Origin: a virus
Length of the DNA stretch: 37,084 nt
Strand: one strand, 5' to 3'
IMG/VR virus record: IMGVR_UViG_3300006931_000022
Coordinates: 1 to 37,084 of that record
Both the position numbers and the translations under genes were made by a program. Shown piece by piece: positions 7,682 through 15,830 of the stretch (position 1 is its first letter; each line of letters begins with the position of its first letter). The notes beneath the pieces were generated by a model. It had not been told where the DNA came from, made no database searches, and worked only from the letters and a program-made list of their open reading frames with translations.

Positions 7682-9360
7682 TGGCTACTGGTAAGAAATT
7701 AACGGGTATAAATCCCTTAGCATATATGGGTGTCGAGCCAACGGCCCCACCCCAATTAGTTGTACAACCCTTTCCCCCGACCCCGGCCGACGTACAGAAT
7801 AATAATATCGGGACACTCTGGATTGTGACGGGATCACAAGTATGGATGCTCGTATCCCTTGTAGGAAATATTGCTACCTGGGTTCAGATTTATCCATCCT
7901 TAGGGGCCGCTGCAACGTTCCCAACTGACGCGGGTATCGCTGTCCCAGTGGCAGACGTGCTTAATGTCCTGGGCGGCACTAATATAAATACCGCAGGTGC
8001 GGGCAACACTCTCACCATTAATCTCGATGACAGCATCGTGGTTAATGATTTCGAGGCGACGGGTAATGCAGTTATCTTTTCTGGCCTGGGCGCTACTGGC
8101 GTTCTTCAGATAGATGGCGGCGGTAACGCGAGCGCAAGTAAGGGCGACGATGGTGAAGTACTGATAGGCTCTACTGCGGGCGCTCCTGCATGGGCCAATA
8201 TCACGTCGATCGACACCACCGTTACCATAACGAATGGTCCAAACACAATAGATTTATCTGCTGCGGGCATGGCAGGCATCGTAACACTTGATGGCGATGT
8301 AGGTTCGGCTACTGGCGCGACAGTGACGATTGCTGGAGGAAGTAATATAAACACTTCCGCAGCGGCTGCGACAGTCACCGTTAATCTAGACGACACCGTT
8401 TCTATTTCTGGAAGCATGACTGCTGGGACGGGCTTCTCTGCGACTACGGGCGATGTTGATATACTCGCAGGCAGCCTTACGCTGCCAGAGAGTAATGCGG
8501 CGCTCACAGAGGGATTAATTACTCTCAACGGAGTTCTTTTCCTACATTCGGGTAATTCTACTGCCAATGCGAACGCATTTGGTGGCGGATCGGGAGATCC
8601 ATCGGTTATAGATCCTGCGGCAACTGCCAACACAGGATTCGGTTCCGGGGCTATTAACAGCTTAACGACAGGCACTTCGAATATAGCCATTGGTGCGAAT
8701 GCGATAGAAGATCTCACGACTGGTAGCCAGAACGTGGGAATCGGGGTCGGGTCAGGCGCCGCGGGCCTTGATACTGGTTCTAATAACACCATGATTGGGT
8801 ACGCGACAGGACAGTCGTATGCGGGCGCAGAGTCTAATAACATTCTGATCGGCTCACTGGTCGACGGCACCCTGGGAGAATCTAACGCGACCCACATCGG
8901 CCGCGAAGGGGTAACCACTCTCTGTACCATTGCAGGCATCTTTGGCATCACGATTGGTGGCACCGGCATTCCGGTGAACGTAGATAATACGGGTCAGTTG
9001 GGTACGGTTGTTTCCTCTCGCCGCTTTAAGGATAACATCGAAGATATGGGTGCTATTAGCAATGTGATCCATAATCTCCGTCCCGTTACCTTCACGATGA
9101 AGGCTGATAAAGAGAAGCGCAGACAGATGGGACTCATCGCTGAAGAAGTTGAGAAGGTCATGCCAGAGCTCGTGGTCCATAATGAGGGCCAAGCGCTTAC
9201 GGTACGATACGACGCGCTTCCCGTGCTGATGCTCAATGAGCTACAGATGGCCTTCAGGGTCATCGATATGCACGAGCGCACCATCTTCGGCCTCGCTGAG
9301 AAGGTGGCTGAGCTTGAGCGCAAAGTGGGAACGCTCTCCAAATTAGCCATGTGTGATTAG
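7681..9360 (+). CDS. tail fibre with C-terminal S74 intramolecular chaperone
   Basis: This is a 559-aa fibre. Residues 1-75 are the N-terminal module shared with the 1130 and 9369 proteins (GINPLAYMGVEP..., IGTLW, ATWVQIYP). The middle has YadA-like head repeats (SNIAIGANAI, QNVGIGVG, NNTMIGYATG) and the segment TIAGIFGITIGG...VDNTGQLGT. From about residue 445 the peptidase S74 chaperone domain follows (SSRRFKDNI, then RQMGLIAEEVEKVMPELV). Family members cut themselves off after the fibre trimer has folded, using a Ser/Lys pair; here Ser445 and Lys450 fit that spacing. The mature fibre would lose about 115 C-terminal residues. Confidence 0.9.
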   Translation: MATGKKLTGINPLAYMGVEPTAPPQLVVQPFPPTPADVQNNNIGTLWIVTGSQVWMLVSLVGNIATWVQIYPSLGAAATFPTDAGIAVPVADVLNVLGGTNINTAGAGNTLTINLDDSIVVNDFEATGNAVIFSGLGATGVLQIDGGGNASASKGDDGEVLIGSTAGAPAWANITSIDTTVTITNGPNTIDLSAAGMAGIVTLDGDVGSATGATVTIAGGSNINTSAAAATVTVNLDDTVSISGSMTAGTGFSATTGDVDILAGSLTLPESNAALTEGLITLNGVLFLHSGNSTANANAFGGGSGDPSVIDPAATANTGFGSGAINSLTTGTSNIAIGANAIEDLTTGSQNVGIGVGSGAAGLDTGSNNTMIGYATGQSYAGAESNNILIGSLVDGTLGESNATHIGREGVTTLCTIAGIFGITIGGTGIPVNVDNTGQLGTVVSSRRFKDNIEDMGAISNVIHNLRPVTFTMKADKEKRRQMGLIAEEVEKVMPELVVHNEGQALTVRYDALPVLMLNELQMAFRVIDMHERTIFGLAEKVAELERKVGTLSKLAMCD

Positions 9361-9368
9361 GAGATATG

Positions 9369-11522
9369 ATGGTATCAGCGAAACGATTGAGTGGGATCAA
9401 CCCACTCGCATATGTGGGGGTGGAGCCAAACACCCCTGCCCCGCTCTTTGTAAAAGACCGTTCCCCGACCGTGAACGACTATCAAAACTTTAATATCGGC
9501 ACCTTTTGGTTAGTGAGTGGTCACAGCGTCTCGGAAGAGATCTGGATGCTCGTCGCCTTAGAGGCCGGTATTGCAACCTGGGTTCAGTTATATCCCGGCG
9601 GTGGCGGTGGTGGTGCAAATACCTTCCCCGCAGACGTTGGTGTGGCCAATGAAGCGGGAGGCGTATTAAATATCCTGGGTGATGGCAATGTCACTACAAC
9701 GGGCGCAGGCAATACGATTACTATTTCCTTGGCGGGGACCTTTTCTGAGCAGTTTAATACTGACGCGGGAACAGCTACGCCAGCAGCGGGAGTAATTATT
9801 ATCCATGGCGGCACCAATATTGGCACAACGGGCGCAGGCAATACGGTTACTATTAACTTAGATCCATCTATCAGCTTGGCGGGTAGCTTATCAGTAGGAA
9901 CCACCAGTCTCTTTATAGGGAATGCTGAGTTCGATGCGGGGGTACGGGTTACTTCATTCGGTCGCGGCGTGGTCCAGAGTGATGCCTCAGGCATTCTCTC
10001 GAGCACGAACGGAACTGATGGCCAGGTTATCATCGCCGCAACGGGCGCAGATCCTGCGTGGGCGAATCTTACCTCCCTCGATTCATCGATCACGATTACG
10101 AATGGCCCCAATTCCATCGACCTTTCTGCCGTCGGCGGAGGGGGTGGAGGTGCCATTAACTTCCCAACCGATTCGGGAACCGCAACTGAGGCGGCTGGAG
10201 TCCTGCGTATTCTGGGTGGCACTAACATTGGCACTACTGGTGCAGGGAATACGGTCACCGTTAACCTTGATCCGAGCGTTACTCTTGCAGGCAGTCTCGT
10301 TGTCGGAACAACCTTAAACGTTGGCGGTGCGAGCCAATTCACAGGCAATGCGCTCTTTAATGGCAATGTCACCGTTAATAACTTCTCTGAGGGCGTGGTA
10401 CAGAGTGATAACTCCGGGCTCTTATTCTCTGATAAGGGCAATAACGGCCAGGTGCTCATCGGCTCTACCGGTGGCGCGCCGCTCTGGAGGAACTTAACTG
10501 CCGGCTCTAACGTGAATATTATCAACGGCGCGAATAGCATCACGATCGAAGCGACTGGTGGCGGTGGTGGTGGTGGAACAAGCTGTGCCTTCTTGGCGCA
10601 TCAGGCGACTACTGCTTCATTTCTGGGAACTACTTATGATCTGGGATCCGCAGTCGTCCTTACCGAAGACTTTGATGTGGGAGGCAACTTCTTTCCCGGA
10701 GATGGTGTTGGCGGCCCAGCTACCTTTACCGCTCCAGTGACGGGGAAATACTTCCTGCAGTTTACTGCTGACTGGAATAACCAGCCCTCCAGATCTACTA
10801 CGCTCTTTGGCGATGTATTAATCGTTACGCCAAGTAAGACCTACCGCGGCTCCTCAGTGTCCTTTAGTGGCTCAAGTCCCAACTCTACCAACATTACTGC
10901 CTCAACGACGGTGTGTGCTGATCTGAATATAGGAGATGTGGTTACCTTCGAGGTGAACATTTTCTCAGGACCAGGTGGCCGAGTTCTGGGAAATACAACT
11001 CCATTAACGACTTACTGCTCTGGCTTCTTAGTGCAGGCGGCTGGGGTTATTCCTGCGTCCTTCATGGCATATCAAGCAGTGGATCAGGCAGGATTATTTC
11101 TCGCCTCTCCCGATTACACGCTAGGCACGCTGCAGGCACTTGTGGTTCCAACGGATACAGGTGGTGATTTTTATGCGGGAAGCGGCGCAGGCCTTCCGGC
11201 AGTCTTTACGGCTCCGGCAACGGGCGTGTATAGCTTCCAGCTGACAACGGCTATCAGGAATAATGACAGTACCACTATCTTCGCTGCGAATAAAATAGTG
11301 ACGCCAGCGTTTACCTTTTATAGCCAGCCAGTTGATGGCCTCACTGGAACAGTTAACCAGCTCCTTACTCCGGTCTGTACGGCGACTACTACGCTCAATG
11401 GTGGCGATCAGGTGACGTTCGTTGCCTCGTACACCACGACAAGTGGCGGTCCGCTGGGCGTAACCGTGCTGGGATCTGCGAGTCCATTGATCACATGGGC
11501 CTCAGGATTCCGAGTGAGCTGA
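9369..11522 (+). CDS. long tail fibre with two C-terminal C1q-like domains
   Basis: This is a 717-aa protein, counting from the second ATG (9369), which is 5 bp after AGGAG; the first ATG (9366) is too close. The N-terminal 75 residues match the shared module of the 7681 protein (SGINPLAYVGVEP). Two to three beta-repeat units follow (GGTNIGTTGAGNTVT-I/V-NLDPS, each ending in an NGQV-type turn). After a glycine linker (about residues 398-404) come two tandem domains, roughly residues 405-556 and 561-717. Each starts with a FLAHQ/FMAYQ-type strand and carries a FTAP-x-TG-x-Y-x-F/L-Q signature, as in C1q/TNF-like jelly rolls. Such heads trimerise and can bind receptors. This is the last gene of the fibre cassette. 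Confidence 0.8.
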   Translation: MVSAKRLSGINPLAYVGVEPNTPAPLFVKDRSPTVNDYQNFNIGTFWLVSGHSVSEEIWMLVALEAGIATWVQLYPGGGGGGANTFPADVGVANEAGGVLNILGDGNVTTTGAGNTITISLAGTFSEQFNTDAGTATPAAGVIIIHGGTNIGTTGAGNTVTINLDPSISLAGSLSVGTTSLFIGNAEFDAGVRVTSFGRGVVQSDASGILSSTNGTDGQVIIAATGADPAWANLTSLDSSITITNGPNSIDLSAVGGGGGGAINFPTDSGTATEAAGVLRILGGTNIGTTGAGNTVTVNLDPSVTLAGSLVVGTTLNVGGASQFTGNALFNGNVTVNNFSEGVVQSDNSGLLFSDKGNNGQVLIGSTGGAPLWRNLTAGSNVNIINGANSITIEATGGGGGGGTSCAFLAHQATTASFLGTTYDLGSAVVLTEDFDVGGNFFPGDGVGGPATFTAPVTGKYFLQFTADWNNQPSRSTTLFGDVLIVTPSKTYRGSSVSFSGSSPNSTNITASTTVCADLNIGDVVTFEVNIFSGPGGRVLGNTTPLTTYCSGFLVQAAGVIPASFMAYQAVDQAGLFLASPDYTLGTLQALVVPTDTGGDFYAGSGAGLPAVFTAPATGVYSFQLTTAIRNNDSTTIFAANKIVTPAFTFYSQPVDGLTGTVNQLLTPVCTATTTLNGGDQVTFVASYTTTSGGPLGVTVLGSASPLITWASGFRVS

Positions 11523-11609
11523 GATGATTAAGTAGATCTATCGATTAGATCGATGTATTCTCTAGTGATGAGAGCGCATACTACGCTGTTAGTATTTTTG
11601 ATCCCCCTA

Positions 11610-11641
11610 GGCCTTCCTACAGTAGAATGAACAGGAAGGCC
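11610..11641. terminator. hairpin after fibre cassette, possible terminator
   Basis: GGCCTTCCT (11610-11618) pairs perfectly with AGGAAGGCC (11633-11641) across a 14-nt loop. It lies between the convergent ends of the fibre cassette and the leftward ERF operon. There is no clear T-run on either side, so it may slow transcription or be processed rather than act as a standard terminator. Confidence 0.4.
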
Positions 11642-11676
11642 CAGGGTCGGTTTAGGATAATGAGTAATGTTCTAGA

Positions 11677-11880
11677 TTACTCACCAGCAGTGACGACCGA
11701 CTCGTACCCTTTAGGGTCTTGCAATTCCCAGAGGGGATTTTCCTCGTCCTGACAAACCTGTTTATATATTTCCACCTGACCGTCCGACCCCAATTCGGCT
11801 CTGCAGATGGTGCCATGTGGCGCCTGATCAAACTTATTCGGCATGCCATACCGATACAGTATCTTGGGTGGATTCACCAT
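11677..11880 (-). CDS. small protein downstream of ERF, unknown function
   Basis: This is a 67-aa product, second gene of the leftward operon, starting 10 bp after the ERF stop with GAGGG nearby. Notable segments are FDQAPHGTICRAEL and ENPLWELQDPKGYES. It has no membrane segment. Composition is mixed and globular-looking, with three cysteines. An overlapping frame (11652-11849) is less likely because it lacks a ribosome site and breaks the operon spacing. Coupling to the recombinase suggests a replication or recombination accessory role, but only by position. Confidence 0.55.
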   Translation of the reverse strand: MVNPPKILYRYGMPNKFDQAPHGTICRAELGSDGQVEIYKQVCQDEENPLWELQDPKGYESVVTAGE

Positions 11881-11890
11881 AGCGGTGCCC

Positions 11891-12628
11891 TCACTTTACT
11901 CCGTTCCGAGCATTCTTTATCGCTCGTATACGTTCTATGGAAGCACGATACTTGGATTTCGGCATATCAGCAATAGAATGCAGCTTGAGACCATCGAGCA
12001 CCATTTCTGCGATATCTGGATAAGCCGCAAGCTCATATTCGATTTCGGCTATTTGGTCCTTAGAAATTAATTCATGCGATTCTTCACGCGGGTCATACTT
12101 CGTATTCAGCTCCACGCCCTTCTCCTGCTTCGTGCGCGCAGGGGCCATCGCTACCTCGCCATCGTCATCTTCGTCAGAAGCGACCACGCCCACGATAGCA
12201 GCATACGCATATCGCTTCAGGTAAGTTAGATAGCTACCAAGCGTCTGAAGATCATTCTTGGCAGGGATAATGCGCATCATGGATTCCAAGAACTGGCCCG
12301 ATGCATGTAATAACCTGGTAAGTAAAATATTCTGCCCCTCTTCCCCCATAATAATCTGCTGCGTCACACAGAGCCCGTGCTTAGTCAGCGCAGGCCTCGA
12401 AGCCTTCACGATGGATGCAAAGTCGGCATACCTGCTCTTAAAGTATGGGTTCGCCGAATCTAGTCCTGCTAATTTCATCTCAGCTTGAGCTTTGGCGAGC
12501 GCCGAGGCTAACTCATTGATCTCAGTAGATCTTCCAGCATGGGCCAAATTTGAGGCACTGCTACGCAATCGCCTTACTTCATCCTGTAGCGTCTGTATCG
12601 CTGCCAATATTTCGTTACTTCTGTCCAT
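11891..12628 (-). CDS. erf: ERF-family single-strand DNA annealing protein
   Basis: This is a 245-aa product, counting from the ATG after GGAGGATATGCA; an upstream ATG at 12658 lacks such a site. The core carries the ERF family hallmarks: NPYFKSRYADFASIV (about residues 60-74), RPALTKHGL (78-86), LLTRLLHASGQFLES (102-116) and GSYLTYLKRYAYAAIVGV followed by an acidic DEDDDGE (131-158). ERF proteins form rings on single-stranded DNA and anneal complementary strands. In phages they circularise or recombine genomes without RecA. An N-terminal helical region (residues 1-50) may be a coiled coil. The charged C-terminal tail may contact a single-strand-binding protein. The RusA-type resolvase across the divergent promoter would act with it. 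Confidence 0.9.
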   Translation of the reverse strand: MDRSNEILAAIQTLQDEVRRLRSSASNLAHAGRSTEINELASALAKAQAEMKLAGLDSANPYFKSRYADFASIVKASRPALTKHGLCVTQQIIMGEEGQNILLTRLLHASGQFLESMMRIIPAKNDLQTLGSYLTYLKRYAYAAIVGVVASDEDDDGEVAMAPARTKQEKGVELNTKYDPREESHELISKDQIAEIEYELAAYPDIAEMVLDGLKLHSIADMPKSKYRASIERIRAIKNARNGVK

Positions 12629-12664
12629 TGCATATCCTCCAGGATCGCTAATCATCACTTACTT

Positions 12665-12696
12665 ATTTTAACATACTATATTAAAATATATAATAT
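12665..12696. promoter_or_regulatory. overlapping divergent promoters between ERF and HTH genes
   Basis: This segment is almost pure A/T. On the plus strand TTAACA (12668-12673) and TAATAT (12691-12696) are 17 bp apart. On the minus strand TTATAT (12688-12693) and TAAAAT (12665-12670) are also 17 bp apart. Each -35 overlaps the other strand's -10, so polymerase could serve only one direction at a time. In such A/T-rich DNA chance matches are likely, so exact elements are uncertain. Confidence 0.5.
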
Positions 12697-12722
12697 ATAT
12701 ATTGCACTCGAAGGAGTATTTT

Positions 12723-12968
12723 ATGATCGATGAGCAGGTAATGAAGATAGTCATGGAGTATTTAGAGGACCAGGATGAGGTCCGCGACCGCTTGCGGAAG
12801 GTATACCATAGAATTAAGATGCCTAATTTTTCCAACTTGGCATGGGAAATAGGGATCTCCCCCGTCACCCTTAATGCATTCTTAAAAGGGAATCGTAAGG
12901 TGGAATTACGCATATTGTGGTCGATAGATTGCTGGGTTCGGAAGCAGGAAGCCTCACTCGGCGAGTAG
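12723..12968 (+). CDS. small helix-turn-helix regulator
   Basis: This is an 81-aa protein. The ATG at 12723 follows GAAGGAGTATTTT; an earlier in-frame ATG (12702) has no ribosome site. An acidic N-terminal helix is followed by FSNLAWEIGISPVTLNAFL and KGNRKVELRILWSIDCWV. This matches the spacing of a Cro/CI-type helix-turn-helix: helix, GIS turn, recognition helix, then a packing helix. The gene is divergent from erf across a short A/T-rich promoter region, where lytic/lysogenic or early/late regulators are often found. It may control both promoters and the strong promoter overlapping its own stop codon. The target is not known. Confidence 0.7.
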   Translation: MIDEQVMKIVMEYLEDQDEVRDRLRKVYHRIKMPNFSNLAWEIGISPVTLNAFLKGNRKVELRILWSIDCWVRKQEASLGE

Positions 12969-12994
12969 ACAAAATACTGCGAGAATAGTATAAA
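12966..12994 (+). promoter_or_regulatory. sigma70-like promoter for the replication gene
   Basis: TAGACA (12966-12971, overlapping the stop of the HTH gene), a 17-bp spacer and TATAAA (12989-12994) give five of six matches at each box. Transcription would start near 13001, leaving a leader of about 250 nt before the replication gene. The leader contains a small hairpin, TAGGC...GCCTA at 13034-13058, and little else recognisable. Confidence 0.65.
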
Positions 12995-13248
12995 ATGAGA
13001 GATCGAACATAATTTGGTGAATAGATAATAAAATAGGCACTACTACAAATAGCGCCTACATTATTTAATCATTTTCTCTTCCCGAGATAAGACAGAACAG
13101 TAACCATGCACGCAGACCCAACCATAAAACCTGCAGATTATATGACGAATAAGTTCAAATCTAGCTCTCTAACTTCACCAAGCGCGCCAAGGTTCAGTAG
13201 ACCACTGATTCTCAACCGACCTCATTCCGTATTGGAAGGATGTCAGCC

Positions 13249-14694
13249 ATGAATAATCATGTAACTAAGCCTTATTATAAGGGCATCTCAGCGGAAAAGC
13301 AATACTGCAAGCTCATGATTCCTGTTTCGGCGTATAGCAAAGAGCGGATTGTGGCGGATTATGGGGTTATATTACTCCCTTCCGATCTCAAGGTTTTGAA
13401 CGCCCTGGCGGCATTTACTCATAATTTTTCTATCACTTTCCCCTCCCAGAAGCGCCTCGCCGAACTTACTAAGTTAACTGACCGCACCGTGCGCCGCAGC
13501 CTAGACCGTCTACGCGAGGCAGGATTCGTCTCTACCTACCAGCGATGGAATAATTCACTGCTCTATAAGATGGCAGATATATTCCAGGATTGTGACGTAC
13601 GCCGTGCCCTTGCTAACGTATGTCCGACCTTCAAGTTCCTCGCGATCTTCTTTCTGTTTTCCCCTAACCCTACCGTACAAAGTGATGATGTCCGCCTAAG
13701 AAATAATTTATTTATAAATCTCCCGTCTGTAACTCAATCTCATGACTATATAACGGGTAAAGAGACTAAACCGTATGACTATATCAAGAATACTTCGAAG
13801 CTAAAGACTACGAAGAGCCAGAGCGTAAGGAGACCGATGGCAGAGTATGGTGGGATCTCGCAAGTGATCCGCGAACTAAAATTTCTGAATCTGACTAAAT
13901 TTGGGCAGATAAAGCTTTCGGCATTCCCCGATGGAGCTATTCTCTACGCTACAGATCAGTATAAAAAATCCAGGAATAAGCCGAAGGACAGATTCGCTTG
14001 GTTCTTCACGGTATGCGGTCGATGGTGCCAGATTAATAACATTGAGCCGAACTGGAAATACTTGGAGGAGCTCAAGGAGCGACACCATATGCCAGACGGG
14101 GCGCGAATGACATTTGAAACCCCCGATGAGCAGCCCTTCTCCGCGAAGGGTTCGGGGGCGGTTTTTAAAAAAGAAACGGGTAGTAAGCCGAAAGAGGAGT
14201 ATATCCCCCAACCTACGGTTATTCCTCAAAGGCCCGAACCGACCCGTGAGCAGTTGCTCAAAGATGCGAGGACGTATCTCTTTGCCCCTAAGGGAGTAGG
14301 AGCTACCGAAGAGCTACGGCAAGCGCTTCTCATCGATCTTTCCAATAAATATCCCGGCATTATTTTCGAGGCTCAGCAGCTTGGGCCTCTCGGTCCACAA
14401 TCCTCTGAAGAGGTCCAGGCTCGAAGTGACGCCAGAAAGGCAGCCTTGGGCATGAGGCCGATAGACTATGGACCACCTCGGCAATTTGATACTCCACGTA
14501 GATATGAACCACCGCTTCCTCGAGAACAAGTCGAGCCACAGCCGATCTCTGAGATCATCACATACGAGGTAGCTCTTCAGCTTTCCCAGGGTAAGATCCC
14601 CAACGAACTTCCTAAGCCCAAATCTTCATCGAAATTGACTCAGGTTAAAAGTTATAGCAGAGTGGAAGAAGAACATGGGGACGAAGAGTATTGA
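13249..14694 (+). CDS. winged-helix replication initiator-like protein
   Basis: This is a 481-aa protein from the ATG at 13249, which sits 9 bp after GGAAGG; the ATG at 13240 is too close to that site. Residues about 40-105 form a winged helix-turn-helix (ITFPSQKRLAELTKLTDRTV, SLDRLREAGFVS), as in phage O-type and plasmid initiators. A middle domain (about 205-285) includes FPDGAILYATDQY and WFFTVCGRWCQINNIEPNW. The C-terminal third is Pro/Glu-rich and probably disordered. Its place between an HTH regulator and RusA, with no polymerase in the genome, suggests it opens the origin and recruits host replication proteins. This role is inferred. Confidence 0.7.
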   Translation: MNNHVTKPYYKGISAEKQYCKLMIPVSAYSKERIVADYGVILLPSDLKVLNALAAFTHNFSITFPSQKRLAELTKLTDRTVRRSLDRLREAGFVSTYQRWNNSLLYKMADIFQDCDVRRALANVCPTFKFLAIFFLFSPNPTVQSDDVRLRNNLFINLPSVTQSHDYITGKETKPYDYIKNTSKLKTTKSQSVRRPMAEYGGISQVIRELKFLNLTKFGQIKLSAFPDGAILYATDQYKKSRNKPKDRFAWFFTVCGRWCQINNIEPNWKYLEELKERHHMPDGARMTFETPDEQPFSAKGSGAVFKKETGSKPKEEYIPQPTVIPQRPEPTREQLLKDARTYLFAPKGVGATEELRQALLIDLSNKYPGIIFEAQQLGPLGPQSSEEVQARSDARKAALGMRPIDYGPPRQFDTPRRYEPPLPREQVEPQPISEIITYEVALQLSQGKIPNELPKPKSSSKLTQVKSYSRVEEEHGDEEY

Positions 14695-14721
14695 CGTGTA
14701 GTGGGCAATTTGGAGGTGTTC

Positions 14722-15132
14722 ATGTCAGAGTCTCTTCTCTACGTGATCCCTGGGGATCCAGTACCGCTCTTGCGAGCTCGTATGGCAAAGGGCAGAAGGC
14801 CCTGGGATTCTCAGAAGCAGATCAAAATGCACTGTGGGCTTCAGTTAACCCAGCAGCACGGTCATCGTCCTCCTTTTCAGGGAGCGTTGCACTTCGACGT
14901 GACCTTCTACTTTCCCTTTCCACAGGCAATATCTAAAGCCAAGCTCGCTACGATGGCGGGTAAATTACATACCTATCGACCGGATCTGAGTAATCTTATT
15001 AAGTTCATCGAGGACGTAGCAACGGGCATTCTCTTTAACGATGACTGTCTCATTGCTTCCATTAACGCGAAGAAGTGCTATGACCACCAGCCGCGTACCG
15101 AGTTTATTATCAAAGTCATCAGCGCGGAGTGA
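14722..15132 (+). CDS. rusA: RusA-type Holliday junction resolvase
   Basis: This is a 136-aa protein from the ATG after GGAGGTGTTC; the upstream GTG at 14701 is less likely. It starts with a family-typical strand (YVIPGDPVPLLRAR) and has the catalytic core RPDLSNLIKFIEDVATG followed by LFNDDCLI. Asp88, Asp98 and the Asp107-Asp108 pair are the likely metal ligands, matching the acidic residues of E. coli RusA. RusA dimers cut four-way DNA junctions symmetrically. In phages they resolve recombination intermediates before packaging. Length is close to the usual 120-140 aa. It fits functionally with the ERF annealing protein and precedes the terminase genes by 4 bp. Confidence 0.88.
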   Translation: MSESLLYVIPGDPVPLLRARMAKGRRPWDSQKQIKMHCGLQLTQQHGHRPPFQGALHFDVTFYFPFPQAISKAKLATMAGKLHTYRPDLSNLIKFIEDVATGILFNDDCLIASINAKKCYDHQPRTEFIIKVISAE

Positions 15133-15136
15133 GTAT

Positions 15137-15628
15137 ATGGCTCGTAAGAAATCAAATCCAGAAAACGCAGTTAGTAATACAGAGCGTACCGGTCCTGTTT
15201 ATCAATTTCCTCATAGAGAGAGATTTCGGCTTACTCCGAGAACTGACCAAGAATTAGACATGCTCACACACGATCTTCTTTTATGGTGTCAGCAGGATGA
15301 GGCTATTAGTCTGGGTGGATTCTGTGAAATATCGGGATTGCCTAAGGCTCGGCTCTATGAAGCAGCGCAGAGACATGAAGGAATGCGTAAGGCGATCGAC
15401 ATTGCAAGACAGATTATCTGTAATCGCAGAGAGCGCATGGGCCTCATGAATAAATTTAACTCATCCATCGTGATGGGAACCTATGCCCTTTATGATCCAG
15501 AATACCGCGCCTACAGAAAAGAGATCGCTCAGAAAGAAGGTCAGGGAGAGGGCAAGATAGTTGTAGTATTGGATAAGTATCCAGAAACCGAAACCGTACC
15601 CGAAAAGAGATCCCATGATAGTGACTAA
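15137..15628 (+). CDS. terS: terminase small subunit
   Basis: This is a 163-aa protein starting just after the rusA stop (GGAGTGAGTATATG). The middle has a helix-turn-helix-like stretch (LGGFCEISGLPKARLYEAAQ, about residues 65-84) suited to recognising packaging sites. A second helical region follows (ICNRRERMGLMNKFNSSIVM), then a terminal segment (KIVVVLDKYPETE) typical of the C-terminus of phage small terminases. It lies shortly upstream of the large subunit, with two tiny genes between. Role: binds viral DNA and directs the large subunit to it. Identification rests on position and overall pattern. Confidence 0.75.
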   Translation: MARKKSNPENAVSNTERTGPVYQFPHRERFRLTPRTDQELDMLTHDLLLWCQQDEAISLGGFCEISGLPKARLYEAAQRHEGMRKAIDIARQIICNRRERMGLMNKFNSSIVMGTYALYDPEYRAYRKEIAQKEGQGEGKIVVVLDKYPETETVPEKRSHDSD

Positions 15629-15830
15629 AGCCGAGTACGATGAGCTCATGGAGCGATTCGATATGGTGCGCGATCTCTGTGTCATGTTAAAAGTTCCACC
15701 ACCGAAGTTATTACGAACGGTGGAGAAGCTACTAGCAGATAACTACACCATGTATGCCCGAATTAATAAGATTAAAATCCGTCCCTATGGGCAGTCGAAA
15801 AGAGAGGAAGGGGAGAATGAAGTACAATAA
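15615..15830 (+). CDS. small helical protein between terminase genes (paralogue of next)
   Basis: This is a 71-aa protein overlapping the end of the small terminase gene by 14 bp, with AAAAGAGATCCC before the ATG. It is mainly helical, with the segment MVRDLCVMLKVPPPKLLRTV. The next gene has the related pattern LITDLCELLEAGPDELLEAV. This suggests a tandem duplication followed by divergence. The C-terminus is basic. Function is unknown; possibilities include a packaging accessory or an early host-takeover peptide. Confidence 0.6.
   Translation: MIVTKAEYDELMERFDMVRDLCVMLKVPPPKLLRTVEKLLADNYTMYARINKIKIRPYGQSKREEGENEVQ

Noticed and set aside
8106-8969. Long minus-strand frame (287 aa) inside the S74 fibre gene
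   Set aside because: It is Pro/Val-rich with no domain pattern, the reverse image of Gly/Thr/Asn-rich repeat codons, and has no ribosome site. The plus strand has a clear fibre.
9584-10543. Long minus-strand frame (319 aa) inside the C1q-type fibre gene
   Set aside because: Same shadow effect: low-complexity Pro/Val/Ala composition opposite glycine-rich repeats.
13106-13252. 48-aa frame ending in an ATGA overlap with the replication gene
   Set aside because: The overlap is suggestive, but there is no ribosome site and the sequence is low-complexity (Ser/Pro/Arg). It could be a leader peptide; the evidence is too thin to call.
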